In this document: piece after piece, positions 47,790-57,804 of the stretch
Numbering within the stretch: position 1 is the first letter of the stretch
Layout: each line of letters starts with the position of its first letter
Source: Nectonema munidae
Taxonomy: Eukaryota > Nematomorpha > Nectonematoida > Nectonematidae
Assembly: GCA_030549495.1 (NCBI GenBank)
Contig: JAUIRK010000884.1
Coordinates: forward strand, 1-64,000
Length of the DNA: 64,000 nt
Direction: 5' to 3'
The notes under the pieces: generated by a model
What the model was told of the DNA's origin: nothing
Database searches by the model: none
What the model saw: only the letters and a program-made list of their open reading frames with translations
Program-made: the position numbers and the translations under genes

Positions 47790-49300
47790 CAGAGGCGTAC
47801 CCAGAAATTTTTCCTGGGGGGGGGGGGCAAAGTTGGAGTCTAGTTAATTAAAAAAAACTTATTAGTTAAGTTTATTCCAATCAGTAACGGTTGCAATTCT
47901 TACCTCCCTCTTCAGCTTTTGAATTTATTTGGCAACAAAAACTAACAACACTAAAAAATGAGATCTTCATTACTTGAAAAGAAAAAGTTTGACTAAGAAC
48001 AAATGAGAAATTTTTTTTCTAAAATTTATATAATTTTGCAAAAAGTTTTTAACTTGAAAAACAAAAAAATAAGAAATTGATGAAATGTAAGTCTTCTTTT
48101 ATTTGAAAAAAAAATTATGAATTTTTCTACGTCAATTTTTTTAGTATATTCTTTCATAAAAGAAAGAAATATTAAATTGTTTCTTCTAGAGGGAGTGATG
48201 AATTTTTTAAGAGAGGTCATAATCCTGTTCAAGGTTGAAAAACTTCTTTCACAAACTGTTGTACTCGAACCTACCGTAAAAAGGCCTGAAGGAGAATAAG
48301 AGTCATTAATATAAAATTGCTTTAAAATACCTTCATATAGCTTATATATGTTAGGAAATGCTTCTTTAACTGGTTTGAGTACTTCAAAAACATCAATAAC
48401 GTTAGATTCTTTCTGTATCTTTTTTTTAATATATTCTTTTCCAACTTTAAGTTCCAAAAAAATCTGCTGAGATATATTTATAAAAGGTTTCAGTTTTTCA
48501 TATTCCAAAAATCCTACACTTTCAGAGGATAAATATGAAAAAGTGCTTTCATTATTGTGCAGTTTTTTTCATTAAACCTGAAAAAAACAATTAAAGGGAT
48601 GAACATTTGTCGAAAACCAAACCTGTTGTCAAATTCCTCTAGAATCAATTGTAAGGTTTCATCGTAGAGAATACGAAATTTCTGATTTTTTCTGCGTTAT
48701 TATCGAAAATATCAAAAATATTATCTGTGGAACTGGATTTGTCAACATAAAATCTCATTTTCTTGATTAATCAAATTCGTTTTCGTCATCTTTGAATTCT
48801 AACAAAACTTTCACCAAATCTTCTACCAAACTTATCCCAATAATGATATTATTATCTTCTTTCTAAATCAATTAGTATAGTGCACTATTCATGTAACTTC
48901 GAAAATGTAGATTACTTGCAGGTAGTCATTAGCAGGCTTCATTACACTAAGAAACTTTTCAACCATAAGCATTACAAATATTGAAGAATCGTCTTAAAGC
49001 ATGAAGTAGACCCCTTGCTTCGAAAGAAATTTTGTGTTTTTGAGTTTTACACTCATTAAGAATGTCTAGAATTGCGGTGCTGATAGAAGATGCATCGCAT
49101 ATGCTAATTAGTGCTTCCTTTACGGTCTTTCCTTTCAAATTTTCCATCAGCTTTCAACAGATATGTTGAGTTATTGATTTCAAATATTATTTTTTGTAGA
49201 ACAAAACTTTTTAAAGATGCAACTATTCCATTTTGTATTCTTGGTGACAAATAAGTGGAGTTTTTTGGAATGGAAACTGCGATCTTAAATTTTTCTGATA
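47790..49300 (-). mobile_element. hAT element, decayed, one terminal repeat
   Basis: The left terminus CAGAGGCGTACCCAGAAATT followed by a G-run is a typical hAT end. It starts three bases beyond the TTAA that closes the piggyBac element, so the two abut. Transposase remains lie inside on the - strand. I see no matching right terminus (expected CTGGGTACGCCTCTG). Confidence 0.65.
48026..49147 (-). pseudogene. hAT transposase fragments (C-terminal dimerisation domain)
   Basis: The piece at 48026-48508 ends with SSTTVCERSFSTLNRIMTSL and NNLIFLSFMKEYTKK, the hATC dimerisation motif (x-x-A/C-E-R-S-F-S-x-L-x-R-I-K). The piece at 48959-49147 (VKEALISICDASSISTAILD, KISFEARGLLHALRRF) resembles the insertion region upstream. 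The intervening ~450 bases are degenerate with several stops. There is no BED finger in the preserved part. Confidence 0.65.
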
Positions 49301-50880
49301 AAAATTAATCATTAGATAATAAAATTATCAGTGCTGGAACATGACTTGTTTGAAAGTTTCAAAAACTTTCTTAATATATTTCATTTATCCATATGTTCAA
49401 TTTCTATTTTGAGAATTTCAAAGATAAAAATAGTACATCAAACTTCCTCAATATTAAAACTTCACTTTTGGGCATAACTTACATTAATATTATCCGATAT
49501 ATCGACTTCTTCAGATGTTATCAAAAAAATTTATGTTGATAAATATGCTTTTACAGAATTTTTTATAAAAAAAATAATTTCAAAACGGTGAATATGTTAA
49601 ACTTTGTGTTGAAATAACATGCAGTGAAAAGAGTTTTTTTTTTGACTATTTTGTGCTTATCATAAAATTATACGAACTCAAAAATCAGTTGAATGAACTA
49701 GTTACAAAAAGTTAATAAAAAAATTTCTAAAGTGAAAAAAAGTACCTAAGAAAACATTTATAATATTAATCAAATTAAATTAACTAAATTTTACAATTGA
49801 TAATTTACTTTATTTTTATATCTGATTTAACGATGAATTTTCAAATTTAAATAACTTATTAAAACAACTAACTGATCGACATCTTATATTGTTTGAAATT
49901 CAGTTTCTTACATTTTGAAGACAGTTCCAACTCTATTTTTTCGTGAACTATATAATTAAAACTTCCGTTGATATTGTCTGCCTCACAGTCATATCACAGG
50001 ATAATAAGCGCATATGGTGATGAGGAAAAATGAGCTGACATTCAAGCAATTGTAGTCAGGCATATTTTGATGGCAATACATTATTTAATGGTTGTGAAAA
50101 ATTACAACTTGTTGTGATTTCTGAGTGTAGTGTAGAATAAATAAGGTTTAAAAGTTCTCCTTCCACTATTCAAAAGATTTTTAATCTTTGCCACAGATCG
50201 TTTGGTAGAAATGGAAAGTGCTGTAAATAACGTTTTATATAAGGAAAGAAAGTGCATAAATGATGATAGAGTGGTGATATCAGAATTCATTTAGGTAATA
50301 TCGAACCGAACATTTATATTTGAAGCATAAGAAGCAAACATATTTCATATGTAAGGGGCATGCCGTTTTCTCCAAAAATGTCTTCTCGAGCATTGAGTGC
50401 GAGAAGTCTGGGAAACACTCGGTTAAATGGACTTATTTATTTTTCAAACTTTCTTTAGTTTTTGACGTAACTCACATTTAAACTTTTGAAAGCGTGATAA
50501 AAACATTTATTTAAGTGACGATTTAAAAAGAACAATGGACGAAGAGCAACAACGCCTCTCAAAAAGAGCTGTGACTGTTGTTGCTTCTGAAAAAAGTGAA
50601 GTGTGGCGAAATTTCAAATTTTTCAAAGAAAAAGTTTTCCAGCTTGAAAGAGATTAGTCACTTTTGAATGAGAGAAAATTCATTCTTCATCAATCAAGTG
50701 CAACTTGTGCAATACAATATATTAAATTGTTTATTTCTTTGACTCAAATATTTTGACTTTTTTAAAACCAACAAAAATGCATGGTGCACCCACCACCTTC
50801 GCTTTCGTTAGATGTTTTCTCATGCTCATTGTGATGTTTAATAAATGTATGTCTTTTCATTTTTTCTTAATAAAAAAGAC
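49301..50880. other. Stretch between hAT element and JADE, nothing certain
   Basis: A 40-codon + strand frame at 50535-50657 (MDEEQQRLSKRAVTVVASEK, then SEVWRNFKFFKEKVF) has a faint BED-finger-like look but no Cys/His pairs. The frame at 50102-50290 is unrecognised. The 3' UTR of the JADE gene must lie in the right part. Confidence 0.4.
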
Positions 50881-50884
50881 TGCT

Positions 50885-53191
50885 TCAAGATGGAAGTAGG
50901 TTAGTTTCCGATTTCAAGAATTTGTGATATATTTGGCGCCCACTTCGAGTGAATATCAACTTTGGCGTGACGCCATTCGTTTTATTTTCTTGTAAATTAG
51001 CCGAAGTGGTGCTGCTTTTGCGCTTTCTCTTTACAACGTTTTCATCATCAACACCATTCATCTCAGCTACAGCAACAGGGGGGACGGGAATGAGGTTTTG
51101 GGAATCTGAAACATTTTTCGAATCTTGTGTTAAATCCTTATTAGCATCGTCCTTTTTCGAATTTTCTTTGGAAAGGTTAGCATCAGCATTTTTAGAATCT
51201 TGTTTTGAAAGGTTAATAGCATCATCATTTTTAGAATCTTGTTTTGAAAGGTTAATAGCATCATCATTTTTAGAATCTTGTTTTGAAAGGTTATTAGCAT
51301 CAGTATTTTTAGAATCTTGTTTTGAAATTTTATTTGTATCAACGTGATTCTTAACTTTATTCTTACTTCTGGGTTTTCGTTTGTTGCCGTGAGTCAGGAC
51401 TAGTTTGAGTTTTTCGCGTTGATAGGAATTAAGAAACACATGGTCCATCATTTCTTTGGTTGAGTCTATTAAAATAGAGTGCAATTTAAATTTAAACGAA
51501 AACATATTTTCATTCATCTCCACTTTGGAACGCTTTGTCTTTTCTCGCCTCAAAATTAGGTATGATAGATTTCTCAGTCTCTCTAAATCTTGGCGTAGTT
51601 TAGCGCATATCTTCAACTGATTAAGCATAAGTGCTTGCCATTGCTTCTGCTGTAAGTCTGAGTGACCTTGGAGCGCACTGTCATCGTTGTTATGGCAATT
51701 CTCATTCCCGAAAAAAGGTTCCTGATTTTCATCCTTCAAAAAAGAAGCAATGTTTTTAATAAGTGGGTGGCACGCATTTGATGCTCTTTTCAACTTCCAG
51801 TAATTGAAAATGAAATCAAAAGCTTGGCTGAAGCCCAAATGAGAAAATGATTTGTGCTGAAAGTCTTTCAGATCCTTGATCACCTTATTAGCATTTACGT
51901 GCAAAAAGAATTGTTTTGCAATTTTCTGTAAGCGTGCGCCTAACTCATCATCATTGCTGGCAGAAACACAATGACTTGAGAAATATTCGGATACTTTATT
52001 TTCTGAGGAATTCAAAGAACTTTTTCTATGTTTGGGACAAAAGGCTTTCAGCTTAACACTTCCGTAAGGCAGTTTATCACTGTGTTCTTCTAAATTTGCT
52101 GCCATATGTAATTTTTTTATAAATCCACAGGTCACATGAAAGGGAACGTGGCAAGTTTTGAAGGAACACTGAATACAAGCTCCATCTTTCTCTTTGCAAA
52201 TGAAACAGGAGAGGTTCCAACGATCTGGAGGAATGTGCGAAATATTTATAATTGGTTCCATTTTTTCAGGATCCTCTATCCCGACTTCTGGAATCCAGAG
52301 AGCACAAGAAACATGGACCCAGCGCGTTTTAGACTTTGTGGGCTTCAAAGCACCGCCCTTATTTGGACACAAAATACACCTCGCTGTGAAATTTCCAAGG
52401 GAGCACGGATTGCATAACCAGTTTCCTTGAGGAACTTTAGTTATTCCAAAACAGGCTTGATGTACACATATGTTGCACGTGTCGCAAAAGACCATCTCAT
52501 TGTCTTCTTCGCTGTCCGGAGACCTGCAAACATCACAAATAACATTTTCATCGTAGATCAAATTAATTTCTCTTTCGTATTTTAACGCGCGTTCCAAATG
52601 CTCATGACAGGACAACTCAAGCATTTGAATACAAACTTCGAGAAAAGAAGCAGTCAGAAAATTCAAAGAGCTTTTGTTCATATTATTTGCATTTTTTTCT
52701 ATTTCTTCGCGAAGGTTCTTGAGCCAATGCTGATCAAGTAAATCAAGGTTATACTCCAATTCAGGAACGGATAAATCAACCAGGCTTTTTTCTTCACCAG
52801 TGGTTGATGTGTCGAATTCCAACGCAAGATTCCATGACGACTTCTTACACTCGCTTCTTCTATTATACTTTTCAGCAATCAACTTTCCTATTTCCTCATC
52901 AAATTCGATCTTCGGTTTTGTCAAGGAAGTTGTTTTCGGAACCTGCACTTCTTTGAACCAATTCGGTTTCATCGTGTCTCCAATTTCAATGAATTCCAAT
53001 TTCAACGACGCTTCGGTATCCGGCAACTTCATTGCAGAAATGAGATCCGCACGAAATAACTCAGTTGTCGTTTCTAATTCAAGCTTTTTGTCCAGTTTCA
53101 AAACACCAGCACTTCCATAACTAGAATCACGCATACTTCTTAGCTTTGCCAACATTACGTCTATCTCCTTTTGATTGGATGAAGACGGCAT
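50885..53191 (-). CDS. JADE: JADE-type PHD-finger protein (HBO1 complex scaffold)
   Basis: This is a single open frame of 768 residues from ATG 53191. JADE proteins scaffold HBO1 (KAT7) histone acetyltransferase complexes with ING4/5 and MEAF6, and read histone H3 tails in the nucleus. The N-terminal EPL1-like part has NWFKEVQVPKTTSLTKPKI (residues 77-95), matching the W-x-K-G-V-Q-V-P block. PHD1 has zinc ligands C219, C222, C236, C239, H244, C247, C260 and C263. The extended PHD uses C272, C275, H293, C296, C329, C332, C342, C347, H352, C355, C385 and H388. PHD positions fall very near those of vertebrate JADE1 (842 aa). Residues ~617-690 are a tandem LSKQDSKN-type repeat. No intron interrupts it, which is unusual for the family. 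The partner (Drosophila rhinoceros) is far longer. Confidence 0.93.
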   Translation of the reverse strand: MPSSSNQKEIDVMLAKLRSMRDSSYGSAGVLKLDKKLELETTTELFRADLISAMKLPDTEASLKLEFIEIGDTMKPNWFKEVQVPKTTSLTKPKIEFDEEIGKLIAEKYNRRSECKKSSWNLALEFDTSTTGEEKSLVDLSVPELEYNLDLLDQHWLKNLREEIEKNANNMNKSSLNFLTASFLEVCIQMLELSCHEHLERALKYEREINLIYDENVICDVCRSPDSEEDNEMVFCDTCNICVHQACFGITKVPQGNWLCNPCSLGNFTARCILCPNKGGALKPTKSKTRWVHVSCALWIPEVGIEDPEKMEPIINISHIPPDRWNLSCFICKEKDGACIQCSFKTCHVPFHVTCGFIKKLHMAANLEEHSDKLPYGSVKLKAFCPKHRKSSLNSSENKVSEYFSSHCVSASNDDELGARLQKIAKQFFLHVNANKVIKDLKDFQHKSFSHLGFSQAFDFIFNYWKLKRASNACHPLIKNIASFLKDENQEPFFGNENCHNNDDSALQGHSDLQQKQWQALMLNQLKICAKLRQDLERLRNLSYLILRREKTKRSKVEMNENMFSFKFKLHSILIDSTKEMMDHVFLNSYQREKLKLVLTHGNKRKPRSKNKVKNHVDTNKISKQDSKNTDANNLSKQDSKNDDAINLSKQDSKNDDAINLSKQDSKNADANLSKENSKKDDANKDLTQDSKNVSDSQNLIPVPPVAVAEMNGVDDENVVKRKRKSSTTSANLQENKTNGVTPKLIFTRSGRQIYHKFLKSETNLLPS
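51130..51345 (-). repeat. In-frame coding minisatellite in JADE C-terminus
   Basis: About five tandem units of 45 bp (shorter in some) encode variants of NLSKQDSKNDDAI. The two central units are identical at the DNA level, so expansion is recent. The unit length keeps the frame open, and the encoded segment is polar and probably disordered. Confidence 0.85.
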
Positions 53192-55221
53192 TTTCTATGT
53201 CAACAACTTCTGCTATATATTATACCTAAAAGATGAAAGAGATGCAATATACAAAATGCATTAAAATTCATGTTTTAATTAAGATTAAGTGAATGTGTAT
53301 ATGTGGATCATCTAAATCACGATGTTGACATGAAAAATTCTAGAATAGGTAATCACACCCTTTCCAATGATTTCTCATTTATTTAGTAAAGGTATCACAA
53401 ATATGGAAATAATTCATATCAGCATCAATATTCAAAATTCTAGACTGAAAAAGATTTAGGTGTGCCTGATCAAAATCAATAATCAAACTAAACTAGTTAC
53501 CATATCTAGAAAGAATTATTAGAAATAAATATACACAAAAAACAACAAAGCGAGCACTAGGGAGTTCGATTAACGCATTCAAATTTCTCGTTTATTTTTT
53601 CGTTTATCTAGAGACAAACATAACGCAAGCAACACTAATCTTTCCTCCATTTCATTCTTAACACTTTCTATCACCCACATTCATTGTGTTTTAGTTCGTA
53701 CATTCTTTTCGTAAGTTTTTTTTCTAATCTACCCGCTACATTATTATTTTATATTCTGAAATAACATTATATAGAACCAGACATCTGTGGAGGGTTTCAG
53801 AATAAGGATGCGACATTCGGTGTTCATCGAACAGTATGCACATTTATCCGAGACAAGTGCCATACTTGATAAGATTTTTAAATTAAATTGGGAATAAGAG
53901 ATTGTTTAGGATTTAGTGAATCATGCATGCAGCTAACACGTATTTATCTTTGAACAAAAGCCCACTTTATTTGCGATGCTTTTCTTAAATCTGGATATCA
54001 TATTTTAAATTGTTTTCTTTGATAAATATAACTCCAGTTATTTTGAATAGACACACACTAAATATTTATTATAATAAAAATAAAGTACACATATTTCATT
54101 TCTAAATTAAGTGAAGTCTTGTCAACTTATTTTTACACATAGCAATTTGCAAACTAAGGCGTAAGCGTTAAGTATTTATTAAGCTCATATTCTTATAGTG
54201 TAGATATGATAAACGTCTAAAGTAGGAGTAGCTCTATATGATCAATATATATAATAAATTATTGTAAAATTGAAATTAACTGATTTTTCATTCTAAAACA
54301 AAAGTTGGCGTATAAAAATCCATGTAATGTGTAACCTTAGGCAAAATTTGGAGTGAAGAGATTGAAACATTTAAGATTTTAAAAGGTGAAACCCATTTAT
54401 TCACCCTAAGATCTATCTCAAGCACATCTTGAAGTAGCAGTGCAAAATGGTCAACATACAGACATAGGGCTGGGGAGGCAGAGGCAACACATCCGACTTC
54501 AAATGCCTTAAAACTTGATATCCTTTATTTCCGCATCCTACATTCTATTGGATAGCAACTCCGACTCGAATACCTTTAAAATCAGCGAATCTACGGACTC
54601 CCGATCTGCATATACAAAGAGCTTGGTTGTGCGATTTATTTTACAAAGAGATCATTTTCTTTTTACAGTCAAAAAAAAGAGATATCAGAGTGAGAGAGTT
54701 TTCAGAGCACTGCCCATCTTGTTTGATTTAGTGCAAAAATTTTAATAATATAAGAAATTTAGATTCCTACATTTTTGCTATAAATTTGAGACTACGATTC
54801 AGGTGGAGAGTGATCGTTCGGTATAGCATTACAGAATACGCGCACAAGTAATTTTAGGCTTAGCTCCCAAACAATGAGCACGTTATTTATAAGCACTAAA
54901 ACCAAGATAAACCTTGACTGACATCCATAAGTTCCTACACAATTTTTTAGTTTCTAAGAACACAAGAATAAATATTTCAGGTTAGCGAAACATCAAGTAA
55001 CAATAGATAGATGAGATCTTTTATTCGAAGTGTCAATATATAAATATCTTGAATACATTACAGTCATACTTGGTTTGAATTTATCATACCTAAGGTTAAA
55101 ATAAAATTTGAAAGTGATTCTCAAAAAGTTATTTAGATATAGATGTCATGATTTAATAGTGATACAAACCTTAACATCTAGATTCAAGCCATCGCTGCCA
55201 GAAACTTAAAATTTTTTTAAT
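53192..55221. other. JADE upstream region, nothing recognised
   Basis: It must contain the JADE promoter, but no convincing core element can be named by eye. Open frames such as 54515-54745 show no motif. Confidence 0.45.
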
Positions 55222-55515
55222 ACCCACAAGGCAGTGGTAATTTAAAATCAGAGTTATTTTCTCCTAGAGCAACTGCTGTCCAAAGCTATCGAGCTTGTTC
55301 TACCCGGAGCTGTAGGTTTAAGCGCCTGTAATTCGCTTTCGCCTCCAGATCATAACCCCGCCACGTGAAGGCAGATCTAGAGACTTGCTGTTGAGAGGCT
55401 GTATGAGACACATGTGCCCTATGAGGTATTTTATAGGAGAATGAGAGCTCAACTTCATTTCCCACCTCGGCCTAAACAGCATTGGGATCAACACTTAAAA
55501 AGGCCCCTACCCTGA
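55222..55515 (-). mobile_element. Solo RTE-LINE 5' head with A-rich tail (SINE-like)
   Basis: The phrases ACCCACAAGGCAGTGGTAAT, AAGGCAGATCTAGAGACTTG, 'cctatgagg.attttat.ggagaa' and CCTCGGCCT recur in the same order and orientation at 61097-61300, the 5' region of the RTE element. Here the copy stops where the LINE's ORF would begin and is followed, on the - strand, by TATTAAAAAAATTTT. A head joined directly to an A-rich end suggests a non-autonomous derivative, though a chance internal deletion cannot be excluded. Confidence 0.6.
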
Positions 55516-56185
55516 GTAAAAAGTTATGTATGTTTTTGTCTTTAATCAAAAAATAATAATACTTATTCTAGACAGGTTTTTTAGAAAAAGATATTTTTGG
55601 CTTTATTTTTTGCAGAATCTTTCAAAATAGTTTTAACAATTTTATTTCTATAGGTAGCTCATATAATATAGAAAAGCCTTCACATTATAAATCTGAAAAT
55701 ACTTGCCTGGCACATAACTTAATAAGATGGGTCAATGTAGTAAGTTGTAGTTTTGTAATGTACTTACAAACCACAAAAAGATGTTTAAAATAAATCACAT
55801 ATGCAAGTTTAAACTAAAAATATATATTATAAACAAAGGAAACTTAACTTACTAATATAACTTGATGTTTAAAAAAGGATATTGGCAAGATGTAGGTATT
55901 TTATTAGGTAAATGAAAATATATATTAATGATTTAATGCTAAAAAATATTTTATGCTTCCATTTTTGTTGTCTCGAATGAATATCTTTTGTTAGCAAGCC
56001 AAAAATTTTATTTTATTTAAATTTTATTTTTTTAAATATTTTTAAATAGTTAACAAAAGATTGATGTTTTAATATTTGTTTTTTAACATTAAAAATATAA
56101 TTCAAACTCAGTTTAAAAGCTAAAATTAAAATTAACTAAACAATAGTATAAATGAAATTATGGGATGCCTTTAAATATATAAAAA
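55516..56185. other. AT-rich stretch, nothing recognised
   Basis: No features supported. Confidence 0.5.
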
Positions 56186-56194
56186 CTAGCCCGT

Positions 56195-56440
56195 CCATGG
56201 TCGTTTCTCATTTCGCTCGAAACATATGATCATTTTTTTAGGGGGCGTGAGTAGGGTTGGTTAGATGCTGGATTCGATAACTCAAAGTCTTGGGTTCGAT
56301 TCCGCATCAAGCCTGCTTTCCTCATAGTTCGATACAAGCGGCGCAATTGTGCCTTCTCGATGAAAACACCCCGGGGTACCTCTACCTCATTGTTAGAGTG
56401 TTTGTTTCGAAAGAAGTGATGATAAAAAATTTGATTTTAA
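56195..56440 (+). mobile_element. tRNA-derived SINE-like element
   Basis: Around 56244-56315 a tRNA-like head is visible: GGGGCGTGAGTAGGGTTGGT + TAGATGCTGG (A-box-like), a TCTTGGGTTCGATTCCGCAT (B box GGTTCGATTCC, near perfect), giving an RNA polymerase III type promoter. A non-tRNA body follows (CTCATAGTTCGATACAAGCG, CACCCCGGGGTACCTCTACC). It ends in an A/T-rich stretch near 56430. The acceptor and anticodon stems do not pair cleanly, so I do not call a functional tRNA gene. Confidence 0.55.
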
Positions 56441-57800
56441 TAAAAAAATATGATCGTTATTAAATTCACAATATTGGAGTTGGTTAACACAATATCATAC
56501 AGTTGAAAAATACACAGAAAAGATACAACTATGCTAAAAATCGATAGCTCATCACAACACCATTATATATTGACAAAATAACTGATCAGATACGAGTTCA
56601 CCATAGAGCGCCAAAATACACACAAAAGATACAACTATCTAATCAGACCATATAAAAATACACACAAAACATATAAATAATTTTAACCAATCAGAATGCT
56701 TCCATCGACACAATAAATATTCACAGAATAAGTTAAATATACATAGAAGAATTATTCTCAGCATAAATCTAATATAAATTATTAATTTGAAATTGAATTA
56801 TAAAAAATAATTTAAACTTGATTTTTTATTTGGTTGGTTGGATATCAAAGCTCCTTCTTCTATAAGGTATATAATAGTATTCTATAAGGCATTATGCTTG
56901 AAATAGTACTCACAGATTTTGTAATTTTATTTTCAAGAGTCGCGAGCCTTTGGGATTGAACCCCTGAACTTCAACGGTTAAGCTTAGAGGTAGACCCTAA
57001 AAATCATTGAGGCTCAGATTTTTTATTTGTTAATAAGAATAAATTTAAACAAACAAAAACTTAAAATAGCTATATAGAATACTATTTTATTATATATTTC
57101 AGAGGGTGGGGCTTCATTAGTGCGCTAATTTTTGAACTATCAGATTACTAATTTTTAACTATCAGATATACAGATTACATTTTCATGAATGCTAGATGTT
57201 TGACATATTTTTTTAGGATAATGAAAAATTTTTTAGGGGAGCTTGAAAATTAGCTGGAGAGACAGAGGCTTGAGTAATAGTTGGAGGGGTGGTGGGCTTG
57301 TGCCCCAAAATTTAATAGGTAGCTTGGGCTGTGTTAGCTAATTTTATAAGTAGATATTCAATTTTTTTTTAAATTAAAATTTAATTTAAAATTTTAACTT
57401 TTGAATTCTGATGAAAAGTAATTAAGCCCAAATTATTTTTTTCTAGTGTCCAAAATGAGCCTTTGGGCTGACGGAGCCTAAGTTTATAATTATTAAACTA
57501 TTAAGTTTTACAATTCTTTGTAAAATATTTGACCCATTTTTGTAATATTACGGGGGTATATTAACTCCGTATAATTATTGTTTTTTCATAAACTGGACAA
57601 TTTCATTATCCGAATAGTTTTTAAATGTTCTAATTGGATTAACAAGAATTGACTTTATTTTATAACGGCAGCAGATGATAATCATCAAACTCAAAATTTT
57701 TAATTGATTAAAATTCATTTAAACAAGTATTTAAAAGAACCATGGATTGTATATTTGTTTTGTTGCACAACTTATGAATCACACTGGCAGAACACGAAAA
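56441..57800. other. Non-coding stretch, nothing recognised
   Basis: AT-rich with one G-rich patch near 57240-57340. No gene or element end identified. Confidence 0.45.
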
Positions 57801-57804
57801 AGAA

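Noticed and set aside
50535-50657. Small BED-finger gene
   Set aside because: A 40-codon frame without the Cys and His ligands of a BED finger; likely chance or a tiny relic.
56236-56320. Functional tRNA gene
   Set aside because: The B box is good but the acceptor and anticodon stems do not pair convincingly and a SINE-like body follows.
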